Positions 1-4,875 of a stretch of 5,779 nucleotides of DNA are shown here, piece after piece. This DNA comes from Betaproteobacteria bacterium (lineage in GTDB: Bacteria; Pseudomonadota; Gammaproteobacteria; Burkholderiales; SG8-41). Every line of letters starts with the position of its first letter. Positions within the stretch are counted from its first letter, which is position 1. The stretch lies in the NCBI GenBank assembly GCA_025356695.1, contig JANXSE010000356.1, positions 1 to 5,779 of the forward strand, written 5' to 3'. A program made the translations under genes and the position numbers. The notes beneath the pieces were generated by a model that was given only the letters and a program-made list of their open reading frames with translations, searched no databases and was not told where the DNA came from.

Positions 1-455
1 TCGCGCTGGCCGGCAAGCCGCGGCACGTTCTGCTGACCCGAATAATCGCGGTTATGGCAGAAATTGCAGCGGTGTTGCACGACCAGTGCCTGCGCGCGCT
101 CCATGCGCGCCGCGTCGGCGGGCTCAGTGTTCGGCGCCGGCGCCGGCAGCTTCACAATCGCCGCGGCGAGACGCTTGAGGTCGTCATCCTTCATGCCGGC
201 GAGCATCGACGTCATCGGTTCGACCGCGCGCATTTTTTCGCGAAACATATAGAGCTGGATGGTCAGATAGTCTGACGGCTGCGCACCCAGCGCCGGCACG
301 TTCGGCAGCGCCGCGCGCGCCGCATCGCCGTGACACGCCAGACAGTTTTTCAGCGTGGTCTCCGCGCTTTCAGCGGCAACGGCCGCAATCGCCGCCACAG
401 AAAAAACGGCGGCCGTGCAGGCCGCCGTGATTTTGCGCAAGGCGCAAGCGCGCAT
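1..455 (-). CDS. Diheme cytochrome c (cytochrome c4-like), 3' end cut by window edge
   Basis: Periplasmic electron-transfer protein, probably the electron acceptor of the quinoprotein encoded just upstream. The first 151 codons are visible. Residues 1-28 form a signal peptide (basic start, Ala/Val-rich core, Ala-rich end). The first heme motif CLACH is at residues 38-42 and a second, CNFCH, at 130-134. Between them, PMTSM (80-84) supplies a likely axial Met for heme 1, in the arrangement seen in cytochrome c4-type two-domain proteins. The Met ligand of heme 2 would lie beyond the edge. The ATG (453-455) shares its A with the TGA stop of the upstream gene (TGATG), and no clear Shine-Dalgarno sequence is visible, so translation is probably coupled to that gene. 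The diheme class is seen directly. Pairing with the dehydrogenase is inferred from the overlap. A cytochrome subunit with further domains past the edge cannot be excluded. Confidence 0.9.
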   Translation of the reverse strand, partial: MRACALRKITAACTAAVFSVAAIAAVAAESAETTLKNCLACHGDAARAALPNVPALGAQPSDYLTIQLYMFREKMRAVEPMTSMLAGMKDDDLKRLAAAIVKLPAPAPNTEPADAARMERAQALVVQHRCNFCHNRDYSGQQNVPRLAGQR

Positions 456-1729
456 CAGCGCGCCGCCACTTTGGTGCCGGCGCCGTAGCTGACGCGATAG
501 ACCGCGCCGGCGTGGTCGTCCGAAATGAGCAGCGAGCCGTCCTTCATCACCAGCACATCGACCGGACGGCCGACGTAGCCGTTGTTCTGCAGAAAGCCGG
601 TGAGGAAGGGTTTGAACGATTTCACCGAGCCGTCCTTGTTCAACGTCACGAAGATGACGTCGCCGCCGAGCTTTTTCGATTTGTTCCACGAGCCGTGGCG
701 CGCGATGAAAATGCCGTTGTGATATTCGGCCGGGAACGATTTGCCGGTGTAAAAACGCATGCCGAGTGCCGCGACGTGCGGCCCGAGCAATGCCGCCGGT
801 TTTTCGAACTCGTCGCAGGTGCGGCCCCAGCCCACCTCGCGGTCGGTGAAGTTGCCCTGATGGCAGTACGGGAAACCGAAATGCTGGCCCTGTTTGGTGA
901 CACGGTTCAACTCGTCATTGGGCAGGTCTTCCGACAGCCAGTCGCGGCCGTTGTCGGTGAAATAAAGTTCCTTGGTCAGCGGGTTCCAGTCGAAACCGAC
1001 CGAATTGCGCACGCCGCGCACCACCACTTCCGGATCGCTGCCGTCGAGATTGAAGCGGCGGATCTGGCCGTTGGTCGCCGGCGGTTCGCAGATGTTGCAG
1101 GGCGAGCCGACGTTGACGTAGAGCTTGTTGTCAGGGCCGAGGCCCATGAACTTCCAGCCGTGCGACTGGTGATTCAGGAAATCGCTGTAAATGACGACAG
1201 GCTTCGGCGGATTGTCGAGGTTGTCCTCGATGTTTTCCATTTTCGAAATGCGCGTGCCTTCGGCAATGTACAAAGTGCCTTTGGTGAAGACCAGACCGTT
1301 CGGCCGGTCGAGGCCGGAGGCAATGACTTTGGTTTCGCGCTTGCCGTTGCGATCGACCACCGCCCACACCTTGTCGAGGATGCGGTTGCTGACGAACAGG
1401 GTGCCCTTGTCGCCCATGCGCATGGAGCGCGCATTGGCAATACCGCTGGCATAGACTTCGACCTTGAAGCCTTTCGGTACTTTGAGGTCGCCCACCGGCA
1501 ATTTGTCGGCATCAACCGGAAACGGCAGCGGCGGCGTGTTGCGCAACTGCTTTTCAACCTCGGCATTCGGCACGTCCGGGCGACCCAGCACTGCGGTCGG
1601 CTGCGGCTGCACCGGTGGAATCGGTTTCGAGGCATCGGCCGCGGGCTGCGCATACGAAGCGACCAGCGGAAGCATCGATACGAACGCGGCCAGCAGCAGC
1701 CGCGGCATAACACGGGTCACAGGTTTCAT
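455..1729 (-). CDS. Exported PQQ-dependent sugar dehydrogenase (L-sorbosone/glucose dehydrogenase-like beta-propeller)
   Basis: A 424-residue periplasmic quinoprotein expected to oxidise a sugar, aldehyde or alcohol with PQQ; the true substrate cannot be read from the sequence. A signal peptide covers residues 1-27 (cleavage after SYA), followed by a Pro-rich linker to about 70. The propeller spans about 83-415. Family landmarks are FGLGPD-like MGLGPDNKLYVNVGS (195-209), GVRNSVGFDW (239-248), FTDNGRDWL (257-265), HFGFPYCHQG (283-292), GIFIARHGSWN (339-349) and GRPVDVL (387-393). By analogy with soluble glucose dehydrogenase, H190, R241/N242 and R388 are the likely catalytic and PQQ-contacting residues. 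C211/C214 and C289/C305 could form disulfides. I chose the ATG at 1727-1729 because GGAGG lies seven bases upstream and the signal peptide then begins correctly; a longer reading from 1804 would add 25 implausible residues. It is first in an operon with the cytochrome c gene. Family is sure, substrate is not. Confidence 0.93.
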   Translation of the reverse strand: MKPVTRVMPRLLLAAFVSMLPLVASYAQPAADASKPIPPVQPQPTAVLGRPDVPNAEVEKQLRNTPPLPFPVDADKLPVGDLKVPKGFKVEVYASGIANARSMRMGDKGTLFVSNRILDKVWAVVDRNGKRETKVIASGLDRPNGLVFTKGTLYIAEGTRISKMENIEDNLDNPPKPVVIYSDFLNHQSHGWKFMGLGPDNKLYVNVGSPCNICEPPATNGQIRRFNLDGSDPEVVVRGVRNSVGFDWNPLTKELYFTDNGRDWLSEDLPNDELNRVTKQGQHFGFPYCHQGNFTDREVGWGRTCDEFEKPAALLGPHVAALGMRFYTGKSFPAEYHNGIFIARHGSWNKSKKLGGDVIFVTLNKDGSVKSFKPFLTGFLQNNGYVGRPVDVLVMKDGSLLISDDHAGAVYRVSYGAGTKVAAR

Positions 1730-1913
1730 TTTGAATCCTCCGGAAAGCGTGGGGAAATCGCGCGTCCTGCGCGTCATTCTTTTTTTCTGCAGACATTGTG
1801 CCACAGCCCGAAAATAATGCCTTCTTCGCGCTTGACCCCCGCCGCGCAGAGTGGGATAGTTTTCGCGGGCACGGCCAGGCGACGGGGATCGCGCCGGCCC
1901 GGGGGAGAATCAC
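1730..1913. other. Divergent intergenic region between quinoprotein operon and DUF6152 operon
   Basis: This 184-base gap separates two divergently transcribed operons and must hold both promoters. It contains the Shine-Dalgarno GGAGG for the leftward gene (near 1737-1741 on the minus strand), an eight-base T run (about 1780-1787) within an A/T-richer patch, the rightward sigma70-like promoter, and the GGAG (1904-1907) placed six bases before the ATG at 1914. For the leftward operon I see only a weak -10-like CACAAT on the minus strand near 1793-1798 without a good -35. I found no clear operator palindrome or riboswitch. Confidence 0.6.
1832..1860 (+). promoter_or_regulatory. Sigma70-like promoter for the rightward four-gene operon
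   Basis: TTGACC (1832-1837, 5 of 6 to the -35 consensus) is followed by a 17-base spacer and GATAGT (1855-1860, 4 of 6 to the -10 consensus). Transcription would start near 1867, giving a leader of about 47 bases before the ATG at 1914. It lies in the divergent gap and no better rightward candidate was seen. This is prediction from sequence alone. Confidence 0.55.
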
Positions 1914-2306
1914 ATGAAATTGCGATGGATCGCCGCGCTCGCGGCCGGCCAGCTGGCGTGCATTGCGCCGCTCTACGCCCACCACGGTGTCGCCGCCTAC
2001 GACATGACCACCATGACCAGCCTGAAGGGCACGGTGCGTGAATTCGAATGGGCGAACCCGCACGCCACCATCCATATCGACGCGCCCGATGACAAAGGCG
2101 CCATGCGCAAATGGGAGGTCGAAACCAACAGCCCGAACCTGTTGAACCGCGCCGGCTGGACGCGCGACACGGTGAAGCCGGGCACGCAGATCACCATCTT
2201 CGGTTTCAAGGGCAAGGACAATGCGCCAACCATGCGCATGGAAAAAATCGTCATGCCCGACGGCCGTGAAATCACGCCCGCCAACGTCAACGCGAATACC
2301 AGGTAA
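1914..2306 (+). CDS. Small secreted protein, DUF6152 family
   Basis: A 130-residue exported protein of unknown function. Residues 1-22 are a signal peptide (MKLRW start, hydrophobic core, cleavage after LYA), so the mature protein would begin His-His-Gly (23-25). The rest is a compact, probably all-beta domain with the pattern LKGTVREFEWANPHATIHID (37-56), a Trp-containing WEVETNSPN (about 89-97 region start), GWTRDTVKPGTQITI and a C-terminal MRMEKIVMPDGRE stretch. The N-terminal HH plus the NPH motif match my recollection of DUF6152; I cannot run a profile search. GGAG six bases upstream supports the start. It is first in a four-gene operon, 47 bases before the next gene. The mature N-terminal histidines, H50 and H54 could bind a metal, which is an inference. 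No enzymatic role is assigned to the family as far as I know. Confidence 0.88.
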   Translation: MKLRWIAALAAGQLACIAPLYAHHGVAAYDMTTMTSLKGTVREFEWANPHATIHIDAPDDKGAMRKWEVETNSPNLLNRAGWTRDTVKPGTQITIFGFKGKDNAPTMRMEKIVMPDGREITPANVNANTR

Positions 2307-2353
2307 GCGCAGTAACCGCGGTTCAACGCAGCACCGGCATCGGGGGCACGCCC

Positions 2354-2848
2354 ATGGACAAACTGGTCGAGTGGTGCCAGTGGCTCGAACACACGCGGAT
2401 CGCCACGCAGGTCCGCGAATCGCTGTGGGTGTTTCCGGCGATCGAAACCACCCACCTGCTGGCGATGATCGTGTTCGTCGGCACCATCGGCACGCTCGAT
2501 CTGCGCCTCCTGGGTCTGGTGTGGAAAGGCGAGCGCGTTTCGCAACTGACGGCGCGCCTGCTGCCGTGGTCGATCGCCGGATTCTTCACGATGGCCGTCA
2601 CCGGCGTGCTGCTGTTCGTGTCGAACGCCGGCAAGCTCTACGTCAACAACACGATGTTCCAGATCAAGCTCGTCCTCATCGTGCTGGCCGGCGTCAACGC
2701 GCTGGTCTTTCATATGACGACCTACCAGCGCGTGACGTCGTGGGACATGTCACCGGTGGCGCCGCTGCACGCGCGTCTGGCCGGCGCGTCGTCGCTGCTG
2801 TTGTGGATCGCCGTCGTCGTCGCCGGCCGCTGGACCGGGTTCGTCTAA
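2354..2848 (+). CDS. Four-helix integral membrane protein, DUF6644-like
   Basis: A 164-residue inner-membrane protein without a cleavable signal peptide. Hydrophobic segments lie at about residues 25-50, 70-90, 102-121 and 142-158, consistent with four transmembrane helices. Notable patterns are FPAIETTHLLAM (27-38), TLDLRLLG (47-54), a Lys at the start of helix 3 (K105) followed by AGVNALVFH (112-120), and HARLAG (139-144) entering helix 4. H34 and H120 lie inside helices 1 and 3, a layout seen in heme-b or metal-binding small membrane proteins, so a redox or transport role is possible but unproven. The layout matches what I recall of the DUF6644 family. A GGGGG (2342-2346) seven bases before the ATG serves as ribosome binding site. 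Its position between two secreted proteins suggests a membrane anchor or conduit for the operon's products. Confidence 0.85.
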   Translation: MDKLVEWCQWLEHTRIATQVRESLWVFPAIETTHLLAMIVFVGTIGTLDLRLLGLVWKGERVSQLTARLLPWSIAGFFTMAVTGVLLFVSNAGKLYVNNTMFQIKLVLIVLAGVNALVFHMTTYQRVTSWDMSPVAPLHARLAGASSLLLWIAVVVAGRWTGFV

Positions 2849-2881
2849 AACTTCGCCTCAATCAAGCAAGCGGAATTGACC

Positions 2882-3589
2882 ATGCTCACGCCCAAACACC
2901 TGCTGTTTTCTCTTGTCTTCACGTTGCTTGCCGGCAATGCGCTGGCCGCCGGCGACCTCTGGGGCGTGTGGTCGCCGCGCGGACAGACCATCACCTTCAG
3001 CGCGACCGATCCGCAGTTCAAGCAGGCCGACGACATGCCGATGCTGCCGTCGACACTGGAAAAATTCCGCAAGACGAAGTCGGGCTACGGCCCCTATGCC
3101 ACACCGGACTCCGAGGATCCGACCTTCCAGTGTTATCCGCCGGGCATGCCGCTGATCCTGCTGATCCCGTTTCCGGTCGAGTTCATCGAGGCGCGCGACC
3201 GCATCGTCCTGTATTTCGAGTACAGCAATCTGGTGCGGCAGATCTTCATGGACGGCCGCGCGCATCCGGCCGATCTGCAACCGACCTACATGGGACACTC
3301 GACCGCCAAATGGGAAGGCGACACGCTGGTCGTCGATACCGTCGGGCTCACCGACAAATCGTGGCTCGATCGCGCCGGCCATCCGCATTCGGATGCGCTG
3401 CACATCGTCGAGCGCATCCGCCGCGTCGACAGGGAAACCCTCGAAATCGATCTTACCTTCGACGACGTGAAGGCCTACACGAAACCGTGGAAGGGCAAAA
3501 AGCTCTTCACCCACCGGCCCGGCTGGGAAATCATGGAATACGTCTGCGCCGACAATTTCAGAAAGCCCGCCGCCGCGGGCGCCAAATAG
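2882..3589 (+). CDS. Secreted protein of a widespread uncharacterised family
   Basis: A 235-residue exported protein. Residues 1-22 form a signal peptide (PKHLLFSLVFTLLAG core, cleavage after ALA). The mature part starts DLWGVW and carries a strongly patterned core: CYPPGMPLILLIPFP (84-98), EYSNLVRQIFMDGRAHP (113-129), MGHSTAKWEGDTLVVDT (137-153), LDRAGHPHSDALH (162-174) and KAYTKPW (197-203). I recognise these motifs from many secreted hypothetical proteins of environmental Proteobacteria and Acidobacteria, but I know no assigned activity and give none. The alternating hydrophobic pattern suggests a beta-rich fold. H167, H169 and H174 form a conserved-looking cluster. I prefer the ATG at 2882 over a TTG two codons earlier; the ribosome site is weak (CGGAA). 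It lies 33 bases after the membrane-protein gene and 12 bases before the propeller lipoprotein gene, so all are probably on one transcript. Confidence 0.85.
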   Translation: MLTPKHLLFSLVFTLLAGNALAAGDLWGVWSPRGQTITFSATDPQFKQADDMPMLPSTLEKFRKTKSGYGPYATPDSEDPTFQCYPPGMPLILLIPFPVEFIEARDRIVLYFEYSNLVRQIFMDGRAHPADLQPTYMGHSTAKWEGDTLVVDTVGLTDKSWLDRAGHPHSDALHIVERIRRVDRETLEIDLTFDDVKAYTKPWKGKKLFTHRPGWEIMEYVCADNFRKPAAAGAK

Positions 3590-3601
3590 AAAGGCATTTC
3601 G

Positions 3602-4717
3602 ATGCGTCTTCGCTCAAACCTGATCGCCGCGCTGTTGTGCGTGCCGCTTGTCGCCGGCTGCACAATGCAATCACCAACGCAGTCGCCGGATGTGCCCCGC
3701 TACAAAGTCGACGCCGCGTGGCCGAAACCACTGCCGAACAAATGGATGATCGGCCAGGTCAGTGGCATGGCGGTCGACAAATACGACCGCATCTGGGTCT
3801 TGCAGCGGCCGCGCACGTTGACCCCCGACGAAGCCTGGGCCGCGCACAATCCGCCGAAAGGCGAATGCTGCGTACCGGCGCCCGCGGTGCTGGTGTTCGA
3901 CGTCGAAGGCAACCTCATCAAAGCGTGGGGCGGCCCCGGCCACGTACCCGACTGGCCGGTGTCGGAACACGGCATCCACGTCGATGCCAATGACAACGTC
4001 TGGCTGGCCGGTGCCGGCGAAGGCGACATCGTGTTGAAGTTCGACAACGACGGCAAATTCCTGATGAAGATCGGCCAGCGCCCGACCGGCAAGCAGGTGC
4101 AGAACAACCAGGCGGCGCAACCCGGCCGCATCGCTGGCATGGAAGTCGACGAGCCGGCGCGCGAAATCTATCTCGCTGACGGCTATCTGAATCGCCGCGT
4201 CGCGGTCTACGACGCCGACACCGGTGCCTTCAAACGCGGCTGGGGTGCGTATGGCATTCCGCTCTCGGAAGTCGACAACAACACGCCGCCCGCCTACGAC
4301 CCGGCGGTGATTTCAAAACAGTTCACCAATCCCGTGCATTGCGCGCATATATCGAACGACGGTTTCGTATACGTCTGCGACCGCGGCGGCAACCGCATCC
4401 AGGTCTTCACCAAGCAGGGCAAATTCATCAGGGAGTTTTTCATCGACCGCAATATCCGCGAACGCGGCTCGGCCGGCACGCTGCACTTCTCGCGCGACGC
4501 AACGCAGAAATACCTGGTGGTCGGCGACATCATGAACAACGTGATGTGGATACTGCAGCGCGAAGACGGAAAAACGGTCGGCCGCTTCGGCAGCCACGGC
4601 CGCAACGCCGGCCAGTTCCACTGGCTGCACGTCGCGACCGAGGATTCGAAAGGCAGTATCTATACCGGCGAAGTCGACACCGGCAAACGCATCCAGAAGT
4701 TCGTGCGCGAGAACTAA
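3602..4717 (+). CDS. NHL-repeat beta-propeller lipoprotein (peptidyl-hydroxyglycine amidating lyase-like)
   Basis: A 371-residue protein with a lipoprotein signal: a basic start, hydrophobic core and lipobox VAGC, with the lipidated Cys at residue 20. It is therefore membrane-tethered and faces the periplasm. NHL-type repeats fill residues 50-370: MAVDKYDRIWVLQRP (56-70), VLVFDVEGNLIKAWG (96-110), IHVDANDNVWLAG (125-137), MEVDEPAREIYLADG (180-194), ISNDGFVYVCDRGGNRIQVF (250-269) and the closing YTGEVDTGKRIQKF (354-367). That fits a six-bladed propeller resembling the lyase domain of peptidylglycine amidating enzymes. Three HxxH motifs (H123/H126, H246/H249, H340/H343) occur at similar blade positions; in the lyase, channel histidines bind zinc. 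A vicinal CC pair is at 89-90. AAGG seven bases upstream of the ATG supports the start. It is last in the operon and followed by a terminator-like structure. Fold is likely; catalysis is not shown. Confidence 0.88.
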   Translation: MRLRSNLIAALLCVPLVAGCTMQSPTQSPDVPRYKVDAAWPKPLPNKWMIGQVSGMAVDKYDRIWVLQRPRTLTPDEAWAAHNPPKGECCVPAPAVLVFDVEGNLIKAWGGPGHVPDWPVSEHGIHVDANDNVWLAGAGEGDIVLKFDNDGKFLMKIGQRPTGKQVQNNQAAQPGRIAGMEVDEPAREIYLADGYLNRRVAVYDADTGAFKRGWGAYGIPLSEVDNNTPPAYDPAVISKQFTNPVHCAHISNDGFVYVCDRGGNRIQVFTKQGKFIREFFIDRNIRERGSAGTLHFSRDATQKYLVVGDIMNNVMWILQREDGKTVGRFGSHGRNAGQFHWLHVATEDSKGSIYTGEVDTGKRIQKFVREN

Positions 4718-4733
4718 CCGGGGTCTGTCCCGG
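4718..4733 (+). other. Stem-loop immediately after the NHL gene stop codon
   Basis: CCGGGG (4718-4723) pairs with TCCCGG (4728-4733) around the loop TCTG: five G-C pairs plus one G-U. It begins on the first base after the TAA. No T run follows directly, so alone it is not a classic terminator; it may stabilise the mRNA end. It overlaps an alternative pairing of CCCGGAA (4729-4735) with TTCCGGG (4749-4755). Confidence 0.5.
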
Positions 4734-4748
4734 AATACGCTGTGCTCT

Positions 4749-4784
4749 TTCCGGGCCACGACACTTCCGGAACATGTTTTTTTT
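4749..4784 (+). terminator. Probable rho-independent terminator of the four-gene operon
   Basis: TTCCGG (4749-4754) pairs with CCGGAA (4767-4772) across a 12-base loop, and four bases later a run of eight T follows (4777-4784). The stem is short and the gap to the T run is a little long, so strength is uncertain. It lies 31 bases after the stop of the last rightward gene, the expected place. Confidence 0.5.
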
Positions 4785-4811
4785 GTAGCGCAGGCGACTC
4801 GCCTGCGTGAA
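4783..4811 (+). repeat. REP-like palindrome, copy 1
   Basis: A 29-base unit centred on a perfect 19-base hairpin, CGCAGGCGACTCGCCTGCG (4789-4807), with nine-base arms around a single C. It starts inside the T run of the terminator. The second copy at 4841-4869 is its reverse complement, matching at 27 of 29 positions. The short imperfect-flank, GC-rich palindrome in an intergenic gap is typical of REP elements that are spread by RAYT (TnpA_REP) transposases. Confidence 0.75.
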
Positions 4812-4840
4812 GCACGAGCGCCGGCTAATGCAACGGTGTT

Positions 4841-4869
4841 TTGACGCAGGCGAGTCGCCTGCGCCACAA
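4841..4869 (-). repeat. REP-like palindrome, copy 2, inverted relative to copy 1
   Basis: Core CGCAGGCGAGTCGCCTGCG (4845-4863) is the exact reverse complement of the copy 1 core, and flanking TTGT/GAA-type bases also match in inverted order. Copies 1 and 2 are separated by 29 bases, giving a BIME-like inverted pair that could also fold into one large hairpin. Copy 2 ends six bases before the stop codon of the convergent acyl-CoA ligase gene, so it will lie in the 3' end of that mRNA. Confidence 0.75.
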
Positions 4870-4875
4870 GAGCAG

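Noticed and set aside
1730..1804. N-terminal extension of the PQQ dehydrogenase from an ATG at 1804
   Set aside because: It would place 25 polar residues before the signal peptide, and the good GGAGG site fits the ATG at 1729 instead.
1785..1830. Leftward promoter with CACAAT as -10
   Set aside because: The hexamer 17 bases upstream (AAGGCA) matches the -35 consensus poorly, so I do not list it as a feature.
512..2041. Long open frame on the plus strand (509 codons) antisense to the PQQ dehydrogenase gene
   Set aside because: It is the complement of a clear family member, the protein is rich in Arg, His, Val and Ala without domain motifs, and it runs through the divergent promoter region. 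It is a GC-rich shadow frame.
2314..2323. Perfect ten-base palindrome AACCGCGGTT between the first two rightward genes
   Set aside because: Too short and without a T run or second copy; no evidence for an operator or terminator.
2221..3993. Plus-strand open frame of 590 codons
   Set aside because: It crosses four well-supported genes in another frame and encodes Arg/His/Pro-rich sequence with no domain. Artefact of high GC at third codon positions.
4783..4869. CRISPR array or transposon terminal inverted repeats
   Set aside because: Only two units, inverted rather than direct, with just 29 bases between them and no room for a transposase or spacers; REP-like doublet fits better.
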